Shown in pieces: positions 1 through 12,648 of a DNA stretch of 48,267 nt. The stretch spans positions 1 to 48,267 of the forward strand of contig CAJXKT010000002.1 of assembly GCA_913055705.1 (NCBI GenBank). Direction: 5' to 3'. The translations under genes and the position numbers were made by a program. The notes under the pieces were generated by a model that did no database searches, was not told where the DNA came from, and saw only the letters and a list, made by a program, of their open reading frames with translations. The DNA comes from an uncultured bacterium (GTDB lineage: Bacteria; Planctomycetota; Brocadiia; Brocadiales; Scalinduaceae). Within the stretch, counting starts at the first letter, position 1; each line of letters opens with the position of its first letter.

Positions 1-1427
1 AGTGTAGATAGGTGTCGTCCGCACTCTTGTAAGGCTAGTTTGACTTCTTTTTCAATTTCAGGATAATGTGCTATTGCCTCCTTGCTTTCTGATGTAAAGG
101 GAACCCAGACAGATGCGAGGTGTACCATAAGGAGCACTGGTCCTGATGGAAGCGCACCGGCAGATTGCTGTAGCCCATAATTTCTCCATGAAGTGCCCAT
201 TACAGATTCGGCAATAACACATGCTGACTGCTGGTATAGCAAGGGGACTCTATTGGCGAATCTTAGTAATCGAATTAATCCCTCTTCAGGCAAGTCTCCT
301 CCGTATGCCAGTCCAACTTCAATTTGAAAAGGGTTGCCTCTGTATACTGATGGAGGCCGTGTATTTGATGTGAAGAAATCTGCATTGATCTGTTTTTTGA
401 GGCCCTTGATAATGGATTCCTCGCCAATTGGAGAGATGCAATCTGTAGGGGGATTCATAATCTTTGTTAATTTGATAGCTTTGAAAAGGGCATCAGCTTC
501 CTGGACTGCGATTCTTGAAGGTCGGGCCTTTCCGTGTAAACCTGCTTTTTCACAAATTTCATTTGCGACTTTTGTGCTTACCCTGGAGAAATCATTAGTA
601 AGGCAGGAGCGGAGATTCTTTGCATTTGTGTCATGAAGCATCTTTATCAAGATTCCCAGCTCAATTCCATAGGGGTGGGGCTTTATTTCTTTCGGATCGG
701 CCGGTAACTCTTTTGACGCCCTGGGATACCTTGTTTCCTTATCTTCGGGGTTGATGTATGTTATATCAGTGTGTGGATTGGCGATGGATGTTTGTTCAAT
801 GTATCCGTCTACAGACTGCCGGCCTTTCTGGTATCTGGCTTCCAGCTCAATAACGACTTTTGTTCCTCTTTTGGAGTCGTAATCCACTATCTCGTCTTTG
901 ATAATACGTGGTTCATTCTTTTGTGTGTCTACGACGAGGCTGTAATGATGTGCTGGTTTTTTCGGTGATACCTTTGAGGTTATCAGTATCGGTTTACCGG
1001 TTGTTAGCTGACCATACATCCCTGCTGCTGATATTCCTATTCCCTGCTGACCTCTTGACATCTTAAGTCTATGGAACTTTGAACCGTATAGTAATTTGCC
1101 AAAAATCTTTGGTATCTGTGATTTTAAAATACCCGGGCCATTGTCTTCAATGGTAACCCTGAATCTGTCTTCCGTGTTTTTTACCTGATTTATCCTGACT
1201 TTAATATCAGGGAGAATTTTTGCTTCTTCACAGGCATCAAGTGAGTTGTCAATGCCTTCTTTAATAGTTGTGAGTAAGGCTTTTCTGGGGTTGTCGAATC
1301 CAAGTAAATGCCTGTTCTTTGTAAAAAATTCACTAACAGAAATCTCGCGTTGCTTTTTAGCAAGGTCATGAGCCGTAACCTTGTGTTCTGTTTCGGTCAG
1401 TTTTTTTCTTTTTTTTGAGGTTGCCAT
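1..1427 (-). CDS. top6B: DNA topoisomerase VI subunit B, 3' end cut by window edge
   Basis: This is the ATPase subunit of the type IIB topoisomerase, which with subunit A passes one duplex through another to relax or decatenate DNA. The frame is open from an ATG at 1427 down to base 1, giving 475 codons without a stop. GHKL ATPase motifs are visible: the N box around residues 57-65 (EGIDNSLDA), DNGPGI at 95-100 and SRGQQGIG at 124-131. These are followed by the topo VI B-type middle region ([20 protein letters not shown]). Known family members run about 530-700 residues, so the C-terminal part lies outside the window, as would a following subunit A gene if present. The start lies 15 bases after the archaemetzincin stop, suggesting co-transcription. 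Topo VI is typical of archaea and plants and scattered in bacteria. Confidence 0.9.
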   Translation of the reverse strand, partial: MATSKKRKKLTETEHKVTAHDLAKKQREISVSEFFTKNRHLLGFDNPRKALLTTIKEGIDNSLDACEEAKILPDIKVRINQVKNTEDRFRVTIEDNGPGILKSQIPKIFGKLLYGSKFHRLKMSRGQQGIGISAAGMYGQLTTGKPILITSKVSPKKPAHHYSLVVDTQKNEPRIIKDEIVDYDSKRGTKVVIELEARYQKGRQSVDGYIEQTSIANPHTDITYINPEDKETRYPRASKELPADPKEIKPHPYGIELGILIKMLHDTNAKNLRSCLTNDFSRVSTKVANEICEKAGLHGKARPSRIAVQEADALFKAIKLTKIMNPPTDCISPIGEESIIKGLKKQINADFFTSNTRPPSVYRGNPFQIEVGLAYGGDLPEEGLIRLLRFANRVPLLYQQSACVIAESVMGTSWRNYGLQQSAGALPSGPVLLMVHLASVWVPFTSESKEAIAHYPEIEKEVKLALQECGRHLST

Positions 1428-1442
1428 TTCTGATAATTTCTT

Positions 1443-2093
1443 TTAATCGGTAATTGCCTTTTTTTCTTCCATGATTTTTTCACAATTACTGCAAGGCTTT
1501 GCTCCTTTATGATCTGTATCACTTAATATTTTTGATAAAAACATAACGCATTTGTTATTTGTACAATGGCGAAGTCCATATGTATGTCCCAGTTCATGAA
1601 CGGCTTCAATAATTATCCTTTTTCTAAACAGAGTAAGATCCTCCGGGAGATCGTAAAATTCCTGTCTAAGCCTTGTTAAGGAAATTACTGCCACCTTTTT
1701 CTTTATTTCTGCTTCTCCAAAAACGAATGTACGCTCAGGTACATATAAATCTACGTCTACTATTCCCAGTATCCTGTCATATCCTGTTAATCTTAATTTG
1801 TGTATTCGTTTCAGAATTTTTGTTGAATGATACTGTTTTTTCTGTTTGTGATATGCATAAGTTGGATCTTCTAATTGTCTGCCAATGTCTATTTTTACAT
1901 TAAACCTGTCTTCCAGTTCTTTTTGTGTGTAATGTAGAATTTCCCTGTCTATGGTTCCTATCGGGATGATACAAACTTTTTTTCTCATAGCGGTATTTGA
2001 TGCGTAGTTTGTTTTTGTGGCTGCATTTTCCATTAATAGTAACAGTGGTATTAGAATTGAAAGTGTTCTACAGCATTTTGGAACTGATATCAT
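1443..2093 (-). CDS. archaemetzincin-family zinc metalloprotease with signal peptide
   Basis: The 216-residue protein carries the complete archaemetzincin signature. The zinc-binding HELGHTYGLRH lies at residues 166-176. It is followed by four cysteines at 177, 182, 201 and 204 (HC-x4-C-x18-C-x2-C spacing), which in the family bind a second, structural zinc. The catalytic glutamate is E167. The first ~25 residues look like a signal peptide (basic KCCR, then a hydrophobic LSILIPLLLL stretch), so the enzyme is predicted to act outside the cytoplasm. That is unusual because described archaemetzincins are mostly cytosolic. A shorter start at M36 (MRKKVCIIPIG) would give a cytosolic form of normal length; upstream of neither ATG do I see a strong ribosome binding site. 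It is the first gene of a probable pair with top6B. The substrate is unknown. Confidence 0.85.
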   Translation of the reverse strand: MISVPKCCRTLSILIPLLLLMENAATKTNYASNTAMRKKVCIIPIGTIDREILHYTQKELEDRFNVKIDIGRQLEDPTYAYHKQKKQYHSTKILKRIHKLRLTGYDRILGIVDVDLYVPERTFVFGEAEIKKKVAVISLTRLRQEFYDLPEDLTLFRKRIIIEAVHELGHTYGLRHCTNNKCVMFLSKILSDTDHKGAKPCSNCEKIMEEKKAITD

Positions 2094-2153
2094 ATCTTGA
2101 CAAAGACAACCGTTACTTATTACTCCGGTTTGCCAGTAAAAAAATAGAGTTTT

Positions 2154-2170
2154 CTATCAATGGTTGATAG
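2154..2170. other. perfect 7-bp inverted repeat upstream of the archaemetzincin gene
   Basis: CTATCAA and TTGATAG are separated by three bases. The palindrome lies about 60 bases upstream of the archaemetzincin start, in a 209-base stretch (2094-2302) with no gene. It could be an operator or a small hairpin in the leader. It has no immediately adjacent U-tract on the minus strand, so it is not a convincing terminator. Confidence 0.3.
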
Positions 2171-2302
2171 ATTCACATGATATTGCGGTTTGCTTACTTT
2201 TTGAGTATGGAGGGTGGAGGAAAAACTGAAAAGCGTATTGGTTGGAGAGAGATCAATATTAAAATATATAATCTGTATTCCTGTCGGTACTAAATTTTAA
2301 AC

Positions 2303-2542
2303 TTACGATTCACCGTTTAAATTACTGTTTAAACCAGTGCCATGCGTTTTGATAATCTCAAGTGCCTGGTGGTTTGTAAAACCTTCTTTGCAGAGAGAGG
2401 CATAAAAATTATGCATAAGCTTTGCCATTGTCTTCTGCAAGTCCATACACTGCGGCAGTATTTCATTCAGGAACCGCAAACCTTGTTCTACCTCAATCTG
2501 TGCCATTAAATGTTTTAAATTGTCGTCTGCTTTGTCTTCCAC
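2303..2542 (-). CDS. small hypothetical protein, GTG start
   Basis: The 79-residue protein is soluble, predicted mostly helical, and rich in Leu, Met and charged residues. Its C-terminal part (NFYASLCKEGFTNHQALEIIKTHG) resembles the 'F-Y-x-L-x-x-E-G-F-T-x-x-Q-A-L-x-I-I' helix pair seen in many small phage and bacterial proteins of unknown function. I cannot assign a role. The start is a GTG only four bases after the stop of the 33-residue membrane peptide gene, so translation is probably coupled. Both would be read from the promoter at 2687-2714. Coding status is moderately supported by the tight spacing and natural amino acid composition. Confidence 0.5.
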   Translation of the reverse strand: MEDKADDNLKHLMAQIEVEQGLRFLNEILPQCMDLQKTMAKLMHNFYASLCKEGFTNHQALEIIKTHGTGLNSNLNGES

Positions 2543-2546
2543 TGTG

Positions 2547-2648
2547 TTATATAAACATTCTTACAAGTAAAAAATAGACCATCGTGATCAGCGTAATCAT
2601 GCTAAATTGAATCCATAAATGTCTAAATCCTTGTATTACTAATCGCAT
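2547..2648 (-). CDS. 33-residue single-span membrane peptide
   Basis: A strong ribosome binding site (AGGAGG) lies seven bases upstream of the ATG at 2648, and a good promoter is placed just ahead of it. The product is 33 residues, with a basic amphipathic head (MRLVIQGFRHLWIQ) and one hydrophobic span (FSMITLITMVYFLLV) ending in RMFI. A longer reading of this frame starting at 2819 is unlikely because the predicted promoter lies inside it and the strong ribosome binding site marks the internal ATG. The peptide is directly followed by the 79-residue gene. The function is unknown; size and topology are those of small membrane regulators or leader peptides. Confidence 0.5.
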   Translation of the reverse strand: MRLVIQGFRHLWIQFSMITLITMVYFLLVRMFI

Positions 2649-2686
2649 AGTTTTCCTCCTACCATATATTGTAGAGATTTGTAGGT

Positions 2687-2714
2687 ACTGTACAACATTT
2701 GCGTAAGAAGTCAA
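2687..2714 (-). promoter_or_regulatory. sigma70-type promoter for the two small genes
   Basis: On the minus strand a -35 box TTGACT (2709-2714) and a -10 box TACAGT (2687-2692) are separated by 16 bases. The ATG of the 33-residue gene follows about 40 bases downstream. Confidence 0.5.
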
Positions 2715-2967
2715 GTATTTTTTATAATATTTTTGGTTTGGGAAAAATTGACAAATATTAAAGTAACAAATTTCAACTATCTTGCCTGATTTCAGGGTTT
2801 TAGAGGGGTTTCGCCACATTTTAGCATTTTATTTTGCATCTTTTTAAACTGAAAAAAACATAAATAATTTTATCAATGTTTGATATGTTGATAAATATGG
2901 TTATCGTCTGTTATGGTGAGTACTTAGAAGTATTAATTGAGCAGGTTTTTGTATTTTTTATTTTTTA

Positions 2968-2995
2968 TTGACAATTTTCTAATTTAGTATATACT
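2968..2995 (+). promoter_or_regulatory. rRNA operon promoter
   Basis: A consensus -35 TTGACA (2968-2973) and a -10 TATACT (2990-2995) are separated by 16 bases, about 135 bases upstream of mature 16S rRNA. An AT-rich, T-run-rich stretch (2945-2967) just upstream resembles an UP element. Confidence 0.8.
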
Positions 2996-3004
2996 CGACG
3001 ATCC

Positions 3005-3017
3005 TGTTCATTGAAAA
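3005..3017 (+). promoter_or_regulatory. boxA-like antitermination site in the rRNA leader
   Basis: TGTTCATTGAAAA closely matches the boxA form of many bacterial rRNA leaders (TGTTCTTTGAAAA). It lies ten bases after the -10 box, where the Nus antitermination complex would load. nusA itself is in this window. Confidence 0.5.
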
Positions 3018-3042
3018 TTGACAACATAAAAGCGTAGGGTGT

Positions 3043-3058
3043 GTAACTTATAAGTTAC
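3043..3058. other. 16-bp perfect palindrome in the rRNA leader
   Basis: GTAACTTATAAGTTAC is a perfect palindrome between boxA and the 16S start. It could be a regulatory or processing element; its role is not evident from sequence. Confidence 0.4.
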
Positions 3059-3131
3059 TTTAGTAGTTACCGTTATGATTGGTGCTAAGAAAGTAGCGAG
3101 TGGTTAAAAAGCTTAAAGTGAGTTCGTAAAA

Positions 3132-4711
<1,580 letters not shown>

Positions 4712-4835
4712 TAAATCAAAATAGGTACATCCGACGTCTTTTATGTTGTTATTTGTTTTTTTGAGTGTTTGGGGGTGCTAAACCGACTAATAAGTATGCT
4801 ATAAGTTGTTTTTAAATAAGGCGGAAAGTGGTCCA

Positions 4836-4913
4836 GGGCCTATAGCTCAGTTGGTTTAGAGCGTTCCCCTGATAAGGGAAAGGTCAGTGGTTCGAATCCA
4901 CTTAGGCCCACCA
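4836..4913 (+). tRNA. tRNA-Ile(GAT)
   Basis: The cloverleaf is complete. The acceptor stem GGGCCTA pairs with TAGGCCC, the D-arm is AGCTCAGTTGG, and the anticodon stem TTCCC/GGGAA encloses loop CTGATAA with anticodon GAT. The T-arm contains GGTTCGAATCC. The 3' CCA (4911-4913) is encoded. It is the usual spacer tRNA between 16S and 23S. Confidence 0.95.
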
Positions 4914-4959
4914 TCCTCAGATCTATTTATAATAGTAAAGTGAATTGATGAATTTATCT

Positions 4960-5032
4960 GGGGGTGTAGCTCAACTGGGAGAGCGCTGCCCTTGCAAGGC
5001 AGAGGTTAGCGGTTCGATCCCGCTCATCTCCA
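4960..5032 (+). tRNA. tRNA-Ala(TGC)
   Basis: The acceptor stem GGGGGTG pairs with CATCTCC with two G-U wobbles. The anticodon stem CTGCC/GGCAG encloses CTTGCAA, anticodon TGC, and the T-loop is GGTTCGATCC. CCA is not encoded, unlike in the neighbouring tRNA-Ile. It is the second spacer tRNA of the operon. Confidence 0.95.
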
Positions 5033-5104
5033 TAATTCTTTTAATAAAGATAGTAGATGGTTTTTTGCTGTATTCATGTAAAGAAGTAAATGAATAGCAT
5101 TAAT

Positions 5105-5116
5105 TGTTCTTTGGCA
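5105..5116 (+). promoter_or_regulatory. boxA-like site before 23S rRNA
   Basis: TGTTCTTTGGCA resembles boxA (TGCTCTTTAACA) and sits about 45 bases before 23S, where many rRNA operons repeat the antitermination signal. Confidence 0.4.
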
Positions 5117-5158
5117 ATAAAAGCAATTTTGAAACGGTGTAACTACAATTAGAAATTT

Positions 5159-8197
<3,039 letters not shown>

Positions 8198-8237
8198 ATT
8201 ATAATTGTAACTATACTGTTAATAATTGCTAAGAATT

Positions 8238-8349
8238 CTCCAGTGACCATAGTAGAAATAAAAAACCCGTTCCCATTCCGATCACGGTAGTTAAGGTTTC
8301 TGCGCCGATGGTACTGTCTGACGATGGGAGAGTAGGTATTGCTGGGGGC
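8238..8349 (+). rRNA. rrf: 5S ribosomal RNA
   Basis: The conserved core (CCCGTTCCCATTCCGA, GCGCCGATGGTACT, GGGAGAGTAGGT) is present, and the terminal stem is formed by CTCCAG and CTGGGG. The gene follows 23S by about 40 bases and precedes the operon terminator. Ends are approximate. Confidence 0.93.
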
Positions 8350-8356
8350 TATAAAT

Positions 8357-8392
8357 AACCCGTCCCAGGAAGTTCTGGGATGGGTTTTTTTT
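8357..8392 (+). terminator. rho-independent terminator of the rRNA operon
   Basis: The stem AACCCGTCCCAG / CTGGGATGGGTT has a six-base loop and is followed by a run of eight or more T residues. Confidence 0.9.
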
Positions 8393-8472
8393 AATTGATT
8401 TCAATTAAGATATATGATGTGAGTAAAGTTTTTATAAGATTTGGATGTGATAAACATAAAGATTTTTTAAGG

Positions 8473-8499
8473 TTGTAATTATTAAGAAAATATTATAAT
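8473..8499 (+). promoter_or_regulatory. possible promoter upstream of fur
   Basis: TTGTAA (8473-8478) and TATAAT (8494-8499) are separated by 15 bases, a little shorter than optimal. They lie about 80 bases before the Fur-family gene in an AT-rich intergenic stretch where no gene is seen. Confidence 0.3.
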
Positions 8500-8580
8500 T
8501 TTATGTGGGTAAATAATACTGTCTTAAAAGTATATATTTAATTAGGCCAGTTTCTTTTTTCGTCATTTTGAATATTAGTT

Positions 8581-9018
8581 ATGTATATGAATGAAAGCGA
8601 GAAGGTGTTCTCAGATTACATTCAATCAAAGGGGCTAAAGTTTACACCCGAAAGGAAGGCTATACTAAACCACGTTTTTGAAAGTCACGGACACTTTGAA
8701 GCAGAAGAGTTGTTGATTGACATGAGAAAAAACAACAATAGGGTTTCAAAGGCAACAATTTACAGGACTCTTGCATTGTTAGTGAAGAGCGGTTTGCTTA
8801 GAGAGGTGATTTTCGGAGAAAAACATGCGCATTATGAACATGTTTATGGCCATGAACATCATGAACATCTCGTTTGTATTAAATGCGGTAAGATTATAGA
8901 GTTTACTGACGAAAGAATTGAGAAATATCAGGAGGAAATATGTTTGGAAAACAAGTTTAAAGCGGAATCACATCGATTTCAGATTATGGGTTATTGTGAA
9001 GACTGTGAAGAAGAATAA
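8581..9018 (+). CDS. fur: Fur-family metal-responsive transcriptional regulator
   Basis: The 145-residue protein has the Fur winged-helix domain (about residues 10-90, including TPERKAILNHVFESHGHFEAEEL and the recognition region VSKATIYRTLALLVKSGLL). The metal-binding dimerisation domain holds the histidine cluster HAHYEHVYGHEHHEHLVC. Two CxxC pairs (CIKC near 99-102 and CEDC near the C-terminus) would bind structural zinc. Family members repress iron, zinc or peroxide genes when metal-bound, and sequence alone does not say which. It is followed 27 bases later by L28, with gatC, gatA and gatB downstream, a housekeeping context rather than a metal-uptake one. A second possible ATG lies two codons in. 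Confidence 0.92.
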   Translation: MYMNESEKVFSDYIQSKGLKFTPERKAILNHVFESHGHFEAEELLIDMRKNNNRVSKATIYRTLALLVKSGLLREVIFGEKHAHYEHVYGHEHHEHLVCIKCGKIIEFTDERIEKYQEEICLENKFKAESHRFQIMGYCEDCEEE

Positions 9019-9045
9019 ATAATTTTTATAAAGAGGGAATCTGTT

Positions 9046-9276
9046 ATGGCACGTGAATGTGAAATATGTGGTAAGAAAACGGCTGTAGGATATAAATATG
9101 AACGTAGAGGTTTGCCAAAGAGAAAGGGTGGAGTTGGGCTAAAGATTACTGGTAAAACAAAAAGGAAATTTAAGGCAAATATACAAACTATAAGGGCAAA
9201 TATAAACGGAAGTATCAAAAAAATCAAAATCTGTACAAGATGCATAAATGCCGGTAAAGTGGTTAAAGTTGTATAA
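9046..9276 (+). CDS. rpmB: 50S ribosomal protein L28
   Basis: The 76-residue protein begins MARECEICGKK, the canonical L28 start, and has the basic central stretch (KITGKTKRKFKANIQ) and a C-terminal CTRC. The two CxxC pairs (CEIC near residues 5-8 and CTRC near 65-68) mark the zinc-binding form of the protein. An AAAGAGGG ribosome binding site precedes the ATG. It lies between fur and gatC in a co-directional run, so it is probably co-transcribed. Confidence 0.97.
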   Translation: MARECEICGKKTAVGYKYERRGLPKRKGGVGLKITGKTKRKFKANIQTIRANINGSIKKIKICTRCINAGKVVKVV

Positions 9277-9310
9277 ATGACTGGAAACTCTTGTTTTTTT
9301 CAGAGCAAAA

Positions 9311-9598
9311 ATGGATATTAGCGTAAAAGAGATTGAGCATATAGCTGACCTTTCAAGAATTACACTTACGGTAGATGAAAAAAATACATTTGCAAAACAG
9401 TTAACCAATATCCTTGGTTATATTGAAAAACTGAATGAACTGGATACAGATGAAGTCCAGCCAATGGCATACGCAACATTCCTAAAAAACGTTTTTCGAG
9501 AAGATAAGTTAAAATCTTCTTTCTCACGCCAGGAAATATTAGAACTTTCCCCTTCAAGCGCCAACGGTTTCTTTAAGGTGCCGAAGGTAATAGAATAA
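9311..9598 (+). CDS. gatC: aspartyl/glutamyl-tRNA amidotransferase subunit C
   Basis: The 95-residue protein is of normal GatC length and starts MDISVKEIEHIADLSRITL, the family's N-terminal helix. It then shows the linker region that wraps around GatA and GatB (NELDTDEVQPMAY) and the C-terminal PSSANGFFKVPKVIE. GatC stabilises the GatAB complex that converts Glu-tRNA(Gln) and/or Asp-tRNA(Asn) to the amidated forms. gatA and gatB follow, completing the set. Confidence 0.95.
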   Translation: MDISVKEIEHIADLSRITLTVDEKNTFAKQLTNILGYIEKLNELDTDEVQPMAYATFLKNVFREDKLKSSFSRQEILELSPSSANGFFKVPKVIE

Positions 9599-9713
9599 AG
9601 TTTCTGATCTGTTGCTAGTACTCATTTTCTTCCTGCAATAAACTTCTTGATAAGTATTTCATTTTTGAACAATCATAAGTCGTTAAATATAGTGACATTT
9701 TGGAGTATTTATT

Positions 9714-11180
9714 TTGTTATCTCACGAACTAAGTGCAAATCAAATTAAAGAAAAGATAATTAAAAGGGAAATTACTGCTCAAGAGGTAATTGAAGAGCTT
9801 TTTGAGTGGATAAATCTCAAGGAACCTTTAATTAAGGCTTATCTTTGTTTAGACAGGGATGGTGCTTTCTTAAAGGCAAAAGAGGTTGACAAGAAGCTTG
9901 ATAATGGTGATAAAGTTGGTTTGCTGGCAGGCGTTCCTGTTGCCTTAAAAGATAATATTTGTACAGTGGATATAAAAACAACATGTGCATCAAAGATACT
10001 GGAGGACTTTATTCCTCCGTATGATGCTTTTGTTGTTAAAAGAATTAAAGAGGAAGATGCAATAATAATTGGTAAGACTAATCTGGATGAATTTGCAATG
10101 GGTTCTTCAAATGAAAACTCTGCATTTCATGTTACACGAAATCCATGGAATACTGATTGTATTCCCGGAGGTTCTGGTGGTGGCTCTGCAGCAGCAGTAA
10201 CAGCAGATACGGTTTTTATGGCTTTAGGGTCGGATACAGGTGGTTCTGTCAGGCAGCCATCGGCGTTTTGTGGGAATGTTGGTTGCAAGCCTACATATGG
10301 AAGGGTATCTCGTTACGGATTGGTTGCTTTTGCATCTTCATTAGACCAGATTGGTTCTGTTACGAAAGATGTTTATGATGCGGCATTACTGTTGCAAGTT
10401 GTTTCTGGTCATGATGGTTTTGACTCAACAAGCGCTACTGTGGGAGTTCCAGATTATATATCGGATATTAATAACGTAGACGGTAATCTGAAAATAGGAG
10501 TTCCAAAGGAGTTTTTTGGTGAAGGTCTTAATTCAGAGGTTGGAAGCGCCGTAATGAATGCATTGGAGATCTATAAAAAAAATGGTGCAGAGTTGATTGA
10601 TCTATCTCTTCCTCATTGTGGATATGCAGTCGCTACTTATTATATTATAGCGACTGCCGAGGCCAGCTCAAATCTGGCAAGGTATGATGGTGTACGGTAC
10701 GGGCATAGAAGTCAATTAAGTGAAGACAATATAATTGATATGTATAGCAGGGTACGTGCTGAAGGGTTTGGAAGTGAAGTTAAAAGGAGAATATTGTTAG
10801 GTAATTACGTTTTGAGTTCCGGTTTTTATGAGGATTACTACTTAAAGGCCTCTAAGGTGAGAAATCTGATAAGAAATGATTTTGAAGATGCTTTTAAAAA
10901 AGTAGATTGTATTATTTCTCCTACTTGTCCTACGCCGGCTTTTAGGATAGGGGAGAAAATTACTGATCCACTGCAAATGTATTTATCAGATATTTATACA
11001 ATTCCCGCTAATCTTGTAGGGATACCGGGTATTTCAGTTCCTTGTGGTTTTACAAATACTGGGTTACCCATTGGCATGCAAATTCTGGGTAAACATTTTG
11101 ACGAGAGGAAAATTTTAAAGGTGGCAAAATTATTCGAAAATGGAACCGATTTTCATTTAAAGAAACCGGAACTAAATTGA
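9714..11180 (+). CDS. gatA: aspartyl/glutamyl-tRNA amidotransferase subunit A
   Basis: The 488-residue amidase-signature enzyme releases ammonia from glutamine for transamidation of mischarged tRNA. The Ser-cisSer-Lys triad is visible: the lysine in VALKDNI (about residue 80), the glycine/serine-rich GGSGGGSAAAV block (about 152-162) and the nucleophile region GSDTGGSVRQPS (about 173-184). The translated start is a TTG at 9714 preceded by TGGAG; no ATG fits better, since the homologous N-terminus (LSHELSANQIKEKI) begins immediately. About 115 bases separate it from gatC, with no clear terminator between. Confidence 0.95.
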   Translation: MLSHELSANQIKEKIIKREITAQEVIEELFEWINLKEPLIKAYLCLDRDGAFLKAKEVDKKLDNGDKVGLLAGVPVALKDNICTVDIKTTCASKILEDFIPPYDAFVVKRIKEEDAIIIGKTNLDEFAMGSSNENSAFHVTRNPWNTDCIPGGSGGGSAAAVTADTVFMALGSDTGGSVRQPSAFCGNVGCKPTYGRVSRYGLVAFASSLDQIGSVTKDVYDAALLLQVVSGHDGFDSTSATVGVPDYISDINNVDGNLKIGVPKEFFGEGLNSEVGSAVMNALEIYKKNGAELIDLSLPHCGYAVATYYIIATAEASSNLARYDGVRYGHRSQLSEDNIIDMYSRVRAEGFGSEVKRRILLGNYVLSSGFYEDYYLKASKVRNLIRNDFEDAFKKVDCIISPTCPTPAFRIGEKITDPLQMYLSDIYTIPANLVGIPGISVPCGFTNTGLPIGMQILGKHFDERKILKVAKLFENGTDFHLKKPELN

Positions 11181-11192
11181 CAGGATTAGTTG

Positions 11193-12635
11193 ATGAAATA
11201 TGAAGTAGTGATGGGATTGGAGACTCACGCAGAATTAGATACCGAATCCAAGCTTTTTTGTGGGTGTAGTACTAAGTTTGGTTCTGAGCCAAATACACAG
11301 ACATGTCCTGTCTGCTTAGGCTTGCCGGGAGTTCTGCCGGTGATGAATAAAAAGGCGTTTGAGCATTCATTAAAGGCGGCCCTTTCTTTGAGTTGCGAGA
11401 TAAGTGAATTTACCAATTTTGATAGAAAGAGTTATTATTATCCTGATTTACCTAAAAACTATCAAACTTCACAAAACTATTTTAACATCGGCAATAACGG
11501 CTACGTAGATATAGTCGTAAAGGGAAAAGAGAAAAGAATCGATATACACAACGTACATTTGGAAGAGGAGGCTGGTAAACTTGTTCATCCGGAAACATCA
11601 GGTGCAAATTACAGTTTAGTTGACTTTAACAGGGCAGGTGTGCCACTCTTAGAGATAGTGACTCAGCCGGATATGAGAAGTGTTGAAGAAGTGGAAAGTT
11701 ATATGCAGACACTCAGGAATATATTGCTTTACATAGGTGTGTCAGACTGTAAGATGCAGGAGGGTTCTTTAAGGTTTGAGGCGAGTATATCTTTACGTGA
11801 AGAGGGTTCAAATGTTCTTGGCAACAGGGTAGAAATTAAAAATCTTAATTCTATGAAGGCTGTCTTAAAAGTGATTGCATATGAAATATCCAGGCAAAGC
11901 AGTTTACTCGATAAGGGTGAGGACGTGTTAATGGAAACAAGATTATGGGATGATGTTGACTCTGTGAGCAGGCGGATGCGTTCAAAAGAAGAGGCGCATG
12001 ACTACAGGTACTTTCCCGAGCCGGATTTAGTTCCTGTCTGGATTGATCAGGAATGGATCGATGAAACCAGGACAACAATCCCGGAGCTTCCTGTCAGCAA
12101 GCGTCAGAGATTTGTGAATGAATATACTATTTCTGACTACGATGCAGGTATTTTGACGGACGATAAGCTTCTTGCAGACTATTTTGAGGAATGTGTGGGC
12201 TTGTCTCAGGATTCTCCAAAAGAGCTAAGTAACTGGATTATTAATGATGTACTTCGGGAACTAAACGAACGAAAAACAAATGTGCAGGATTTTATTGTTT
12301 CACCAAAAATGCTGGTTGATTTAGTTAAGATCAAGCCAGCTATAGGCAGTTCAATCGCCAAAGACGTCTTTGTTGAAATGATAAATACAGGTAAAACCGC
12401 TCCATCTATAGTTAAGGAGAAAAGTTTAACACAGATGGGCGATGTAAGTGAGCTTAATGATATTGTAGCAAAAGTTATAGATGAGAATCCTAAAGCGGCA
12501 GAGGATTACGGCAAAGGTAAAAAAAGCGCTTTAACCTTTTTGATAGGTCAAACTATGAAAGTTACCAAAGGCAAAGCGAACCCCAAGATTTTAACAGAGA
12601 TTTTTAAGGAAAAATTATCCGCCGGCTCAAAGTAA
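11193..12635 (+). CDS. gatB: aspartyl/glutamyl-tRNA amidotransferase subunit B
   Basis: The 480-residue GatB performs the kinase and transamidation steps on Glu-tRNA(Gln)/Asp-tRNA(Asn). The N-terminal catalytic cradle has YEVVMGLETHAEL, FCGCST and CPVCLGLPGVLPV, the last two supplying zinc-binding cysteines, then KSYYYPDLPKNYQTSQ and the RAGVPLLEIVTQPD block. The C-terminal YqeY-like tail domain (about 330-480) is present. I chose the ATG at 11193; a TTG one codon earlier is also possible. The gene begins 12 bases after gatA. Confidence 0.95.
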   Translation: MKYEVVMGLETHAELDTESKLFCGCSTKFGSEPNTQTCPVCLGLPGVLPVMNKKAFEHSLKAALSLSCEISEFTNFDRKSYYYPDLPKNYQTSQNYFNIGNNGYVDIVVKGKEKRIDIHNVHLEEEAGKLVHPETSGANYSLVDFNRAGVPLLEIVTQPDMRSVEEVESYMQTLRNILLYIGVSDCKMQEGSLRFEASISLREEGSNVLGNRVEIKNLNSMKAVLKVIAYEISRQSSLLDKGEDVLMETRLWDDVDSVSRRMRSKEEAHDYRYFPEPDLVPVWIDQEWIDETRTTIPELPVSKRQRFVNEYTISDYDAGILTDDKLLADYFEECVGLSQDSPKELSNWIINDVLRELNERKTNVQDFIVSPKMLVDLVKIKPAIGSSIAKDVFVEMINTGKTAPSIVKEKSLTQMGDVSELNDIVAKVIDENPKAAEDYGKGKKSALTFLIGQTMKVTKGKANPKILTEIFKEKLSAGSK

Positions 12636-12648
12636 ACCTTATAAAATA

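Noticed and set aside
2547-2819. 90-codon version of the small membrane peptide gene
   Set aside because: The predicted promoter lies inside it and a strong ribosome binding site marks the internal ATG at 2648, so only the last 33 codons are likely translated.
3018-3055. Second rRNA promoter beginning with TTGACA at 3018
   Set aside because: No -10 box occurs at 15-19 bases; the nearest candidate is about 25 bases away.
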